From assembly GCA_028280115.1 (NCBI GenBank), contig JANQMJ010000029.1, positions 1-60,232 on the forward strand: a stretch of 60,232 bases of DNA. The letters run 5' to 3'. Below the pieces are notes generated by a model that ran no database searches, had not been told where the DNA came from, and saw only the letters and a list, made by a program, of their open reading frames with translations. Below, piece after piece: positions 1 to 10,575 of the stretch (position 1 is its first letter; every line of letters starts with the position of its first letter). Position numbers and translations under genes: made by a program. The stretch is from Parvularculaceae bacterium. GTDB lineage: Bacteria > Pseudomonadota > Alphaproteobacteria > Caulobacterales > Parvularculaceae.

Positions 1-33
1 GACCACTTTCGAGCATTTCCGACGGTGAAGGCC

Positions 34-116
34 GGTTCGGGCGCAGCCCGACAAAAGGTCCGGGGGACCTTTTGAGGCCTGAACGCCCGAAGGGCCAGAA
101 CGATTTTGGCCGAACC
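34..116. repeat. Compound palindromic element upstream of the ABC operon
   Basis: Several nested inverted repeats are visible. A perfect 9-bp stem AAAAGGTCC/GGACCTTTT (53-61 and 65-73) has a 3-nt loop. TCGGGC/GCCCGA (37-42 and 46-51) forms a second hairpin. GGTTCGG (34-40) can pair with CCGAACC (110-116), enclosing the rest. There is no U-tract and no open reading frame that explains it. It could be a dispersed intergenic repeat, the 3' terminator of the upstream gene, or a structured leader of the gene starting at 167. The pairing is seen; the function is unknown. Confidence 0.45.
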
Positions 117-166
117 CCGCAGGGGCGCGGGCAAGCGTTAAATGGAAACTACAGCCTGCGATCTTC

Positions 167-2722
167 ATGGCGGCGCTGATCACCCTCTTCCTGAAACGCC
201 TTTCGCCATGGCTTGCCGGCGTTTTTCTCCTTTTATCCCGCGCCCTCGCCGCCGGCGCGCTCAATGTCGGCGTTCAGCTCGAACCGCCCAATCTCGATCC
301 CACCAGCGGCGCCGCGGCGGCGATCGACGAAATCGTCTACGCCAACGTATTCGAAGGGCTCACGCGTATTACCGAGGACGGAACCGTCGCGCCAGCGCTC
401 GCCGAGTCCTGGACCGTATCGCCCGACGGCCTAGTCTACGACTTCACGCTGCGCGAGGGCGTCCGATTTCATGACGGAACCGCCTTTGACGCCGACGATG
501 TGGTTTTCACCCTCGACCGCGCGCGGGCGCCGGATTCGACCAACGCCCAGCGGCCGATTTTCGAACGCATCGAAAAAGTCGAGGCGCTTGGACCTTTTCG
601 CGTCCGGCTGACCTTGAAGGAACCGCTCGGCGCATTGCCGACCTACCTTGGTTGGGGGGATGCCGTCATCGTCGCGCCGGAAAGCGCGGCCACCAACGCC
701 AACCATCCTGTCGGCGCCGGGCCGTTCAAGTTTTTGCGCTGGCGCAAGGGGGCTTCGGTCGCGCTCACGCGCAATGACGATTACTGGGGACCGCCGCCAG
801 CGCTCGACCGGATCAATTTCATCTTTATTCCCGACCCCACGGCGGCCTTCGCCTCTCTCCTGGCCGGCGACGTCGACGGCTTTCCCAATTATCCGGCGCC
901 GGAGAACTTACCGCTGCTCGAACGCGAAGACCGCTTTCAGGTGCTTTACGGCGCGGGAGAAGGGGAAGTCATCGTCGCGATCAATAACGCCAAGGCGCCG
1001 TTCAACGATATCCGTGTGCGCCGCGCCCTGTCCCACGCCATCGACAAAGAGGCGGTGATCAACGCCGCGCTGTTCGGTTATGGAACGCCTATCGGCAGCC
1101 ACTTTCCTCCGCATCGTCCGGCCTATGTCGATCTTTCGCAGCGCTATCCCTACGATCCGGCGCGGGCCCGTGCGCTGCTCGCCGAAGCGGGCTATCCGGA
1201 CGGCTTTGCGACAACGCTCGCCCTGCCGCCGCCGGTCTATGCAAGGCGCGGCGGCGAAGTTGTCGCCGCCCAGCTTGAAGCAGTCGGCGTCAGGGTCTCG
1301 ATCCGCAATCTCGAATGGGCGCAATGGCTCGATCAGGTCTTCGCCAACAAGAACTACGATCTTTCCATCGTCGCCCATACGGAACCGCTCGATATCGATA
1401 TCTACGCCCGGGACGATTATTATTTCAATTATCGCAATGACGCCTTTAAGGCGCTGATCGACCGGCTGCGCGGCGAAAGCGATCCTGAAACGCGCATTGC
1501 GTTATACAGGCAGGCGCAACAAATCATCGCCGACGACGCCGTCAACGTGTTCCTCACCGCCGGCCCGAAAATCGCTGTGTGGTCGAAAGACGTGACCGGC
1601 GTCTGGCGCGATGCGCCGCTGCAAGCAAACGATTTCACCAAAACCGACGTCGTCGGCCGCGCGCCGGTTGCGCAGACGGCGCAGCAAGCCGGTTCGTTTC
1701 CGGCGCTGGCGGTCGTCTTCGTCATCGTTGCGGCGGCGTTTGCGGGCGTCGCCTATTTCGGCCGGGCCAGCCCGGCGTTTTTGTTTGGGCGGTTCGTCTC
1801 GATGGCGCTGACGCTGCTTGCCGCTTCCGTCGTGGTGTTCCTGCTCATGGAAGTCGCGCCGGGCGATCCGGCGCTGTTCATGATGGGGCTCAACGCCGAT
1901 CCCGCATCGGTCGCCGCCCTGCGCGCCGAACTCGGCCTCGACCGGCCCGTGCCGGTGCGGTATTTCCAATGGATCGGCGGACTTGTCGCAGGCGATTTCG
2001 GAACCAGCTACACCTATCGCGTGCCCGTGGGCGAATTGATCGCCGAACGGGTCTGGATCTCCCTGCCCCTGGCGATTTTCGCCTTCGCCATGTCGACCGC
2101 CATCGGCATTCCCGCCGGCGTCGCCGCCGCGGCCTGGCGAAAGCGCACGGGCGGGCGCGCTATTCTCGCCGCCGCGCAGGCAGGGATCGCGACGCCGAAT
2201 TTCTGGCTGGCGATCCTCCTGGTGCTGATTTTCGCCGCGGGCCTTCGATGGTTTTCCGCCGGGGGTTTTCCCGGCTGGGACGCCGGCTTTCTGCCGGCGA
2301 TGAAATCGCTGTTTCTGCCCGCCGTCGCGCTTGCCCTGCCCCAAGCGGCGATCCTGACCCAAATCATGCGCTCGGCGATGATCGATACGCTAGGCGATGA
2401 TTATATCCGCACCGCCCGCGCCAAGGGCCTTTCTTACCGGCAGGTCCTGGGCAGGCACGCTTTGCGAAACGCGCTGATCCCGGTGCTGACCATTCTCGGC
2501 TTGCAATTTGCGTTTCTGCTCGCCGGCGGCGTCATTGTCGAAAACGTCTTTTATCTTCCGGGGCTCGGACGGCTTGTCTTTCAGAGCATCGTCCAGCGCG
2601 ACCTGATCGTCGTCAAAAGCATCGTCATGGTGCTGGTCTTCGCCGTCATTCTCGCCGCCTTTTTCGTCGACCTCGCCTATGCGGTGGTCGATCCGCGGCT
2701 GCGGCGGAAAGGCGCGTCATGA
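167..2722 (+). CDS. Fused family-5 substrate-binding protein and DppB/OppB-type permease
   Basis: Residues 1-30 form a signal/anchor segment. Residues about 30-500 are a solute-binding protein of family 5 (peptide/opine/nickel type), with the usual early NLDPTSGA region and the VRRALSHAIDKEAVI region. A hydrophobic segment near 515-535 links to a full permease. That permease has several membrane helices, the MEVAPGDPALFM stretch typical of DppB, and the cytoplasmic EAA loop near DYIRTARAKGLSYRQVLGRH. The product would hold the binding protein on the outer face of the inner membrane, attached to its own channel. These are normally two genes. No stop codon or frame change separates them. The stop overlaps the next permease gene by 4 bp. 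No strong ribosome-binding site precedes the ATG at 167, so the start is only probable. The substrate is probably a peptide, unproven. Confidence 0.85.
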   Translation: MAALITLFLKRLSPWLAGVFLLLSRALAAGALNVGVQLEPPNLDPTSGAAAAIDEIVYANVFEGLTRITEDGTVAPALAESWTVSPDGLVYDFTLREGVRFHDGTAFDADDVVFTLDRARAPDSTNAQRPIFERIEKVEALGPFRVRLTLKEPLGALPTYLGWGDAVIVAPESAATNANHPVGAGPFKFLRWRKGASVALTRNDDYWGPPPALDRINFIFIPDPTAAFASLLAGDVDGFPNYPAPENLPLLEREDRFQVLYGAGEGEVIVAINNAKAPFNDIRVRRALSHAIDKEAVINAALFGYGTPIGSHFPPHRPAYVDLSQRYPYDPARARALLAEAGYPDGFATTLALPPPVYARRGGEVVAAQLEAVGVRVSIRNLEWAQWLDQVFANKNYDLSIVAHTEPLDIDIYARDDYYFNYRNDAFKALIDRLRGESDPETRIALYRQAQQIIADDAVNVFLTAGPKIAVWSKDVTGVWRDAPLQANDFTKTDVVGRAPVAQTAQQAGSFPALAVVFVIVAAAFAGVAYFGRASPAFLFGRFVSMALTLLAASVVVFLLMEVAPGDPALFMMGLNADPASVAALRAELGLDRPVPVRYFQWIGGLVAGDFGTSYTYRVPVGELIAERVWISLPLAIFAFAMSTAIGIPAGVAAAAWRKRTGGRAILAAAQAGIATPNFWLAILLVLIFAAGLRWFSAGGFPGWDAGFLPAMKSLFLPAVALALPQAAILTQIMRSAMIDTLGDDYIRTARAKGLSYRQVLGRHALRNALIPVLTILGLQFAFLLAGGVIVENVFYLPGLGRLVFQSIVQRDLIVVKSIVMVLVFAVILAAFFVDLAYAVVDPRLRRKGAS

Positions 2723-3572
2723 GTCAGATCGCTCCCCCCGCGCGGCGCCGTTCGCTGTTCAGGTCGAACGCCGCCTTTCTCGCCGGCGGTGCGATCACGG
2801 CGCTTTTTCTCGCCGTCGCCGCCCTGTCGCTATTCTGGACGCCTTATGACGTCGCTGCGCTCGATGTCGATTCGCGGCTCGCCACGCCTGCGTGGGCGCA
2901 CTGGTTCGGCACGAATTCGCTCGGCCGCGACGTTCTTTCCATGACCATGGTCGGCGCGCGCACCTCCATCGCCGTCGCTTTTCTAGCCGTCGGCATCGGC
3001 GTCGCGCTCGGCGTTCCCTTAGGGCTTGTCGCGGCGGCGTGGAAAGGGCCGGTCGACGATATTGTCATGCGCATGGGCGATCTCATCTTCGCCTTTCCCG
3101 CGCTGATCCTCGCCATCCTCATCACCGCGGTCTTCGGGCCCGGCGCGGTCAACGCCATCATCGCCATCGGGGTTTTCAACATTCCGGTCTTTGCGCGCCT
3201 GACGCGGGGCGCGGCGCTGCCCTTGTGGACCAAGGGCTATGTGCTCGCCGCCCGCACGGCGGGAAAGAACCGGCTTGAAATTTCCGTCGAACACATCCTG
3301 CCGAACATCGCTCATCTGCTGGTCGTTCAGGGGACGGTGCAGTTTTCGCTCGCCATTCTGGCCGAGGCCGGCCTTTCCTATGTGGGCCTCGGCGCGCAGC
3401 CGCCGACGCCGAGTTGGGGACGCATGCTGGCCGAAAGCCAGACGCTGGCGAGTTTCGCACCCTGGCTGGCGCTGTTTCCGGGGCTGGCGATTTTTACCTT
3501 CGTCCTCGGTCTTAACCTCTTCGGCGACGGTCTGCGCCGACGGCTCGACCCGCGCGACAGGGAAGCGGTTCG

Positions 3573-3576
<4 letters not shown>
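2719..3576 (+). CDS. ABC transporter permease, DppC/OppC type
   Basis: This 285-aa protein is the second inner-membrane subunit of the peptide/nickel-type importer. An N-terminal helix at about residues 18-40 is followed by the DppC hallmark WFGTNSLGRDVLSM, which precedes the core permease domain, and by an EAA loop near residues 170-195 (GYVLAARTAGKNRLEISVEHILPN) that would contact the ATPase. The conserved AEAGLSYVGLGAQPPTPSWG stretch is characteristic of this subunit. It overlaps both neighbours by 4 bp (ATGA), so translation is probably coupled. It would pair with the permease half of the preceding fusion protein. Confidence 0.9.
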
Positions 3577-5174
<1,598 letters not shown>

Positions 5175-5219
5175 CCGCGCAGCGCCGTAAGATCAGGCCG
5201 TCTGACCGAGGAGCCATCC

Positions 5220-6218
5220 ATGCCCGAACCGGGCCCGCACAATCTCATCACGGACGTTCCCGGCGTGACCGTCGGCAACGCCACCGACGACAAGGTCAAA
5301 ACCGGCGTCACCGTGCTTCGCTGCGCGGCGAGCGCCGTCGCCGCCGTCGACATTCGCGGCGGCGCGCCGGGGACGCGCGAAACCGACGTTCTGGCTCCGG
5401 AAAATCTCGTCGGCCGCGCCGATGCGTTTGTGTTGACCGGCGGCTCCGTTTTCGGCCTGGGCGCAGCGGACGCCGTCGCCGCGGCGCTGTCCGCCGCCGA
5501 TGTGGGACTAAAGCTCGGCGACGGCGGACCGCCGATCCCCATCGTCTCCGCCGCGGTGCTGCACGATCTTGGCAATAACGGCGACAAGGGCTGGGGCGAC
5601 GACCCGCCCTACCGGCACCTCGGCGCGGAAGCGCTCGGCCGCACCGCCGTTTCCTTCGACCTTGGCGCCGTCGGGGCGGGTCGCGGCGCAATGGCCGGCG
5701 CCGTTAAAGGCGGGCTCGGGTCGGCGTCGGCGATGCTCGACAGCGGCGTCGTCGTCGGCGCGCTTGTCGCGGTCAATTCCGTCGGCTCGGTGCTGATGCC
5801 GGACGGCGAAACGTTTTACGCCTGGCCGTGGGAGACGGGCCATGAATTCGGCGGCCGACCGCCCCCTGCCGGCAGGGACGAGGCGGGGCCCTTTCCTTCC
5901 CACTCACGTTTCGGCAAGCACGCAAAGCCGGGGACGAACACGGTCATCGCCGTGGTTGCGACCTCGGCCGATTTAACCCGCGTCGAAGCGAAACGGCTGG
6001 CCATCATGGCCCATGACGGCATCGCCCGCGCGGTGCGGCCGGCGCACACGCCGTTTGACGGCGACGTTGTTTTCGCGGCGGCCACAGGGACCCATTCCAT
6101 GCCCGATCCGTCGCATATCGCCAGGGCGGCGATCATGGCGGAAATCGGCGCGGTCGCCAGCGACTGCCTCGCCCGCGCCATCGCCCGCGGGGTTTACGAG
6201 GCGCGGCGCAACAATTAA
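5220..6218 (+). CDS. P1-family peptidase (DmpA-like, MEROPS S58)
   Basis: This 332-aa protein resembles the self-cleaving aminopeptidase/D-esterase family typified by DmpA. The N-terminal half carries NLITDVPGVTVGNA and the VLTGGSVFGL core. The expected autocleavage point is between Asn240 and Thr241 in PGTNTVIAVVAT, where DmpA has its Gly-Ser junction, so Thr241 is the likely N-terminal nucleophile. The following AKRLAIMAHDGIARAVRPAHTPFDGD segment (given here by its landmarks around residues 257-281) is typical. A GAGGAG ribosome-binding site stands about 7 bp before the ATG. It follows the ABC operon by 45 bp, which suggests it hydrolyses imported peptides. The substrate is inferred only from context. 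Confidence 0.85.
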   Translation: MPEPGPHNLITDVPGVTVGNATDDKVKTGVTVLRCAASAVAAVDIRGGAPGTRETDVLAPENLVGRADAFVLTGGSVFGLGAADAVAAALSAADVGLKLGDGGPPIPIVSAAVLHDLGNNGDKGWGDDPPYRHLGAEALGRTAVSFDLGAVGAGRGAMAGAVKGGLGSASAMLDSGVVVGALVAVNSVGSVLMPDGETFYAWPWETGHEFGGRPPPAGRDEAGPFPSHSRFGKHAKPGTNTVIAVVATSADLTRVEAKRLAIMAHDGIARAVRPAHTPFDGDVVFAAATGTHSMPDPSHIARAAIMAEIGAVASDCLARAIARGVYEARRNN

Positions 6219-6308
6219 CGCCCAACCAAGAAAACAAGCCGCGGCCCGATCTTTGAATGCTGTTCGGCGCCAGCAGCGCGACGCTGCGCGCCATGTCGGG
6301 ACCGATCC

Positions 6309-7637
6309 ATGCGGGACGCCATTTTACTTGCTTTTGTGGCGTTTTGCCTACTCGCAACGCTGCGCTATCCCTTTGTCGGACTGATCGCTTGGGCGTGGTT
6401 TACCTTAATGACGCCGCATCAGGCCGCTTACGGCGTATTCGGCGTTCCCCTAAATCTTGTCATCGCCAGCGTTGCGCTCGCCGCCTATGTCATATCCGGC
6501 GAGGTCGCGAAATTCCGGTTCGACCTCCTGACCAGCCTGATAACAATTTTCGCCGGCTGGCTCGTCCTGTCGCAACTCTTTTCCCTCGACCCGGAACACT
6601 CAGCCGGTTATTTCGACCGTTTCATCAAGACGCTCATATTCGTCGTGCTGTGCGCGCAGATGGCGTCCAGCAAGCTGCGCTTTAACATGCTCGTCTGGAT
6701 GCTGGTTCTTGGCATTGGGTTCTTCGCGGCCAAGGGCGGGCTGTTCACCTTCATGACCTTCGGCGAACACCGCGTGCAGGGCCTTGCGCAGACCGTGCTT
6801 GAAGACAACAATCATTTCGGCATCGCCGTCGCCAGCATTTTGCCGCTGATTTTATATCTTCGCGGAGAAGCGGCGCGGCCCTGGCTCAAGCATGGTTTGC
6901 TTGCGCTATTTTGCCTTTCCATCGTCGCCATTATCGGCACCCATTCGCGCGGCGCGTTCATCGCGCTTGGGGCGTTTGGCGGCGTTTTGTGGTTTTTTTC
7001 GAAACGCAAACTTGCGATCCTCGCCGGGCTGGCGCTGCTGCTGATTCCGACCGTCGCCTTCATGCCGGCCAAATGGACCGAACGCATGAGCACGATCGGC
7101 GAAGCGACGCAGGACGAATCCTTCATGGGCCGGGTTGACGCCTGGGTGATCAATTACAAGCTGGCGAAGGAAAATCCGCTTACCGGCGCGGGCTTGAGAA
7201 ACTCTTATGAGGAGCAAATCGCTTTCGCCGTCGATCCCAGGCGCGCGCAGAGCGCCAAGGCGGCGCACAGCATTTATTTTGAAATTCTCGGCGGCGCCGG
7301 ATTTGTCGGACTGGCGATCTATCTTTCGATTTTCGTCGTCGCCTGGCTGTCCGCCTGGAGCGTTTATCGGCAGCGCAACCATCCAGAGTTGGCACCATGG
7401 AAAGCGAACTTCGCCCATTATGCGCAAATGTCGATCGTTGTGTTCGCCGTAGGCGGCGCCTCGACCTCCATGGAAATGTGGACCGGTTATTTGATGGTAA
7501 TCGCCCTGATCGCGGCGCTAATGAAAGTAACGCCTGAGGACATGACCGAACCCGGTTTTGCGATACACGCCATACGGTCGCGCAACTGGCGGCGCAAAAA
7601 AAGACTCGCCGCCATGGTCGGCGCCGAACGCGCATAG
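6309..7637 (+). CDS. O-antigen ligase/polymerase-like protein, exosortase-A-associated type
   Basis: This 442-aa inner-membrane protein has about ten hydrophobic segments and a periplasmic loop with a Wzy/WaaL-type signature. The order of motifs (RYPFVGLIAWAWFTLMTPHQ near the N-terminus, then AKGGLFTFMTFGEHRVQG, then LEDNNHFGIA, then AAHSIYFEILGGAGFVGL) matches my recollection of the putative O-glycosylation ligase found beside exosortase A systems. It would transfer or polymerise a lipid-linked glycan at the outer face of the inner membrane. No exosortase, PEP-CTERM substrate or glycan cluster is adjacent. The gene is convergent with the CDF gene, with only 6 bp between stops. General O-antigen ligase remains the alternative. 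Confidence 0.75.
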   Translation: MRDAILLAFVAFCLLATLRYPFVGLIAWAWFTLMTPHQAAYGVFGVPLNLVIASVALAAYVISGEVAKFRFDLLTSLITIFAGWLVLSQLFSLDPEHSAGYFDRFIKTLIFVVLCAQMASSKLRFNMLVWMLVLGIGFFAAKGGLFTFMTFGEHRVQGLAQTVLEDNNHFGIAVASILPLILYLRGEAARPWLKHGLLALFCLSIVAIIGTHSRGAFIALGAFGGVLWFFSKRKLAILAGLALLLIPTVAFMPAKWTERMSTIGEATQDESFMGRVDAWVINYKLAKENPLTGAGLRNSYEEQIAFAVDPRRAQSAKAAHSIYFEILGGAGFVGLAIYLSIFVVAWLSAWSVYRQRNHPELAPWKANFAHYAQMSIVVFAVGGASTSMEMWTGYLMVIALIAALMKVTPEDMTEPGFAIHAIRSRNWRRKKRLAAMVGAERA

Positions 7638-7643
7638 AATGGA

Positions 7644-8639
7644 TTATTGCTGCTGGCTTGCAAAAGCCGCCGGCGCGTTTGTTTTGTCGACGCCCGTCTG
7701 CTGCTGCGCGCGCGGCGGGTCCATCACGGGCGCGGCGGAACCGTTTTCTATCACCCGGTCCGGACATTCGTCACCCACCTCGACCTGAATCGTCGAATGG
7801 CGGATACGGTATTTCTTTTCGAGGAATGCTTTCGCCGCCGCGAGCGCTTCGGCGGCATCGCCGGCCTGGTCGACGCAAGCGTGCAGCGTCAGACGCGGTT
7901 GGTCCGGCGTGATCAAGGAAATCTGGACCTGATGGACGTCTTTGATCAACGGCGAGGCTTCTTTCAGGCCCTGGGCCAACTCCACCGTATTAATGCCCGC
8001 CGGCGCGCCTTCGAGCAGGATGAATCCGGTCTCCTTGATGAGGCGGTAGGCCGAAACGCCGATCAGCGCCGCAACGAACATCGAAAGCAGCGGATCGATT
8101 TGCATCCAACCGGTGGTGCTGATCACAATGGCGGCGATGATCGCGGCCACCGAACCGAGAAGGTCGCCGATCACATGCAAGAGCGCGCCGCGCATATTGA
8201 GGTCGTGCTCATGTCGGCGATGAAGAATGAAGAATGCAAGCGCGTTCGCCAACAGCCCGATAATCGCTATGCTGAGCATGAGCGGCGCATTGATCTCAAT
8301 CGGATTGATCAAGCGCGCGATCGCCTCGGACGTGATCCAAACCAGCAGCACCGCCATGAGGAGGCCGTTTACGAAAGCGGCAAGCACTTGCGCGCGGCGG
8401 TAGCCAAAATGCAGCTTCGAGTCCGCGGGACGCCTGGCGAAATACTGCGCGCTGGCCGCAAGCGCCAAGGCGACCGCATCGGTAAGCATGTGCGTCGCAT
8501 CGGCGATCAGCGCCAGCGATCCAGAGAGCCAACCGCCGACCGCCTCCACCACCATGAAGACGACAATAACTGCCAGCGCCCAGAGTAGGCGGCGAGTATT
8601 CCCCTTGGTCGCGTCACTTTCGTGCCGGCATTCGGACAT
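7644..8639 (-). CDS. Cation diffusion facilitator (CDF) family metal efflux protein
   Basis: This 331-aa inner-membrane antiporter has six predicted helices and a cytoplasmic C-terminal dimerisation domain. The paired metal ligands are visible as HMLTD (His50, Asp54) in helix 2 and HVIGD (His155, Asp159) in helix 5. A short His-containing loop RRHEHD separates helices 4 and 5. This pattern is typical of the CzcD/ZitB zinc exporters. The C-terminal tail is rich in Pro and Ala beyond the family core. The chosen ATG at 8639 removes an unconvincing 38-residue extension. It is divergent from a ZIP importer at 8877, so the pair probably balances zinc export and import. Confidence 0.88.
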   Translation of the reverse strand: MSECRHESDATKGNTRRLLWALAVIVVFMVVEAVGGWLSGSLALIADATHMLTDAVALALAASAQYFARRPADSKLHFGYRRAQVLAAFVNGLLMAVLLVWITSEAIARLINPIEINAPLMLSIAIIGLLANALAFFILHRRHEHDLNMRGALLHVIGDLLGSVAAIIAAIVISTTGWMQIDPLLSMFVAALIGVSAYRLIKETGFILLEGAPAGINTVELAQGLKEASPLIKDVHQVQISLITPDQPRLTLHACVDQAGDAAEALAAAKAFLEKKYRIRHSTIQVEVGDECPDRVIENGSAAPVMDPPRAQQQTGVDKTNAPAAFASQQQ

Positions 8640-8796
8640 GTGCGCGTCGTTTTCTTTTAGTTTGGACCTGGATGCGGTACGCGCGGGACAATAATCCCGA
8701 TTGCCGCGCGAGAGCAAGAATGCGGAGCCGTGTTTAATGGGAATTTCAACCAATTAGCCGTCTTGGAACTGTCAAATCGGCGCTAAAAAATAGTGA

Positions 8797-8811
8797 CGTG
8801 ATAACATTTTC
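8797..8811. promoter_or_regulatory. Candidate metal-regulator site between CDF and ZIP genes
   Basis: The sequence CGTGATAACATTTTC lies in the divergent intergenic region. Its TGAT-N3-AT core recurs before other metal genes in this window: TGTGATTGTATCACA at 33209, TATGATAACATCCGT at 28951 and TGTGATAGTATAACG at 24088. This copy is the least palindromic. A role as a Zur-type operator is inference from position and recurrence only. Confidence 0.3.
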
Positions 8812-8876
8812 ATTGCTATTCTATAGAAGCTGTCGGCGGCGCCGGGCAGCGTAAGGCGCGCCGAAGGGGATCGCGG

Positions 8877-9629
8877 GTGTTTGGGGACGTGCAAACGATC
8901 TATGGTTTAAACGCCAGCTTGACCGCTGCGGCGATCAGCATTGTCGGTGCATTCGCCATCGCCGCATTCGGCTCCCTCGTTCAACGCCACAGCGCCTATC
9001 TGTCCGCTTTCGCCGTCGGGCTATTGACCGTCGCGGTGCTGTTTCATCTGATTCTGGAAGCGCTTGACGTTTCCATGGATGCGATCGCCTGGGTCGGCAC
9101 CGGCTTTATGGTGATGGCCCTGATCGGCATCGCTATTAATGTCGCCGTTTCCCGCCGATCCGACGGCGCCGCCCTGACATTCGGCTACGCCTCGATTGTC
9201 GCCCTGGCGGCGCATTCTTTTCTTGACGGCGCGATTTACGCGATTGTGTTTCAAGAGGCCCTTTTTACCGGCTGGCTAACGACCGCCGGCTTGTTGATTC
9301 ACGAATTTCCCGAGGGCGTGATCGCTTACTTTTTGTTGGCCCAGGCCGGGCTCGATCGGGCGCGGGCGATCGTTTTCGCCTTTATCGCCGCCGGCGTGAC
9401 GACTGTCGCCGGAACTCTTGTGGCCAATTACATTTTCGCCATGACCGTCACGCCGCCGCTGGCGGCGATGTATGGCGGTGCCGCCGGCGCGCTGATCTAT
9501 GTGCTTGTTGTCCATCTTGGCCCACACGCCGCCCAGGCGCCGAACAGGCGCGGCTATCTTGCAGCGCATGCAGGCGTGGTTTTCGGCGCGGCGGCCGTGA
9601 TCATCAATTGCATCAGCGCCATACACTGA
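8877..9629 (+). CDS. ZIP-family metal transporter
   Basis: This 250-aa membrane protein has eight hydrophobic segments. The ZIP metal-binding helices are seen as HSFLDG (His113, Asp117) in helix 4 and HEFPEG (His142, Glu143, Glu146) in helix 5. These are the binuclear-site ligands of bacterial ZIP transporters. The start is GTG at 8877, set by a GAAGGGGA ribosome-binding site about 7 bp upstream; no suitable ATG lies nearby. It probably carries zinc, although ZIP proteins can move other divalent metals and the direction cannot be read from sequence. It is divergent from the CDF gene and converges on the hydratase gene. Confidence 0.88.
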   Translation: MFGDVQTIYGLNASLTAAAISIVGAFAIAAFGSLVQRHSAYLSAFAVGLLTVAVLFHLILEALDVSMDAIAWVGTGFMVMALIGIAINVAVSRRSDGAALTFGYASIVALAAHSFLDGAIYAIVFQEALFTGWLTTAGLLIHEFPEGVIAYFLLAQAGLDRARAIVFAFIAAGVTTVAGTLVANYIFAMTVTPPLAAMYGGAAGALIYVLVVHLGPHAAQAPNRRGYLAAHAGVVFGAAAVIINCISAIH

Positions 9630-9649
9630 GCGTATAGCCGAACCCCGAA

Positions 9650-10420
9650 TTATCGACCTTTGAAAACCGGCTTGCGCTTTTCGAACAGGGCCCGCACGCC
9701 TTCCGCGCAATCTTCGGTCGCAATTGCCGTGCGTTGCGCCATGCTTTCGAATGTCATGGCGTTGCTCAGGCCGTCTTGCGCCGCCGCGCGCAACACACGC
9801 TTGGTCAGGCCCAGCGCGATCGGCGCGCGCTCGGCCAGCGACTGCGCCCAGTCGAGCGCGTTTTCCAAAACGCCATCCGCCGCAACGACGCGATTGACCA
9901 GTCCCCAATCGAGCGCCCTTGCTGCGTCGATTTTTTCCGCTTCGACCGCAAGCTGATAGGCGCGCGCATAACCAAGCTGCTCGGTCAACAGATAGGAAAG
10001 GCCGCCGTCCGGCACGAGACCGATATTGGCGAAGGCGCTCATCAGATAGGCGCCCTCGCCCATGACCTTAAGATCGCAGGTCAACGCCAATGACATGCCG
10101 ATCCCTGCGGCCGGTCCGTTGACCGCCGCGATCACCGGTTTGGGCATGGTGCGAACGGTGCTCAAAAATCCATGATACTCGGTGTTGAGCATGTCTTCGA
10201 CATTAATGTCCATATCGACTTCGCCGACATCGGCGCCGGCCGAAAAAGCCCTACCCTTGCCGACGATAAGGACGGCCCTGACGGCGTCGTCGGCGGAGGC
10301 GCGCCGGGTCGCATCCGTCAAATCGAGGCGCATCTGCCTGTTAAAGGCGTTGAGCTTTTCCGGACGGTTGAGCGTGATCTGAACGACGCCGTCTTTCGGC
10401 GTTTCGTATTTGACGGTCAT
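9650..10420 (-). CDS. Enoyl-CoA hydratase/isomerase family protein
   Basis: This 256-aa crotonase-fold protein has the oxyanion-hole stretches GKGRAFSAGADVGE and NGPAAGIGMSLALTCDL. The catalytic region reads IGLVPDGGLSYLL. The Asp-Gly-Gly stretch is usual in PaaG-like isomerases, and the paired glutamates of classical enoyl-CoA hydratase are not evident. A role in fatty-acid or phenylacetyl-CoA breakdown is therefore likely, with isomerase activity as plausible as hydration. No other pathway gene is adjacent. The stop is 20 bp from the convergent ZIP stop. Confidence 0.88.
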   Translation of the reverse strand: MTVKYETPKDGVVQITLNRPEKLNAFNRQMRLDLTDATRRASADDAVRAVLIVGKGRAFSAGADVGEVDMDINVEDMLNTEYHGFLSTVRTMPKPVIAAVNGPAAGIGMSLALTCDLKVMGEGAYLMSAFANIGLVPDGGLSYLLTEQLGYARAYQLAVEAEKIDAARALDWGLVNRVVAADGVLENALDWAQSLAERAPIALGLTKRVLRAAAQDGLSNAMTFESMAQRTAIATEDCAEGVRALFEKRKPVFKGR

Positions 10421-10575
10421 GGGCGTTCTCCGAAGCGGGTGTCTATCCCGATGGCCCGATCATCGCCCGACCGCCAGAGGATTGCAAAAGACATGCGCAG
10501 AGACGCCCGGCCACTGGCGCGCCGGCCATGAAACCGTTATCTGGAGCGCGAAAACCCAGATTGCGGAGGACATCC

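Noticed and set aside
7647..8588. 313-codon open frame antisense to the CDF gene
   Set aside because: Composition is that of a shadow frame and the CDF metal ligands are intact on the minus strand.
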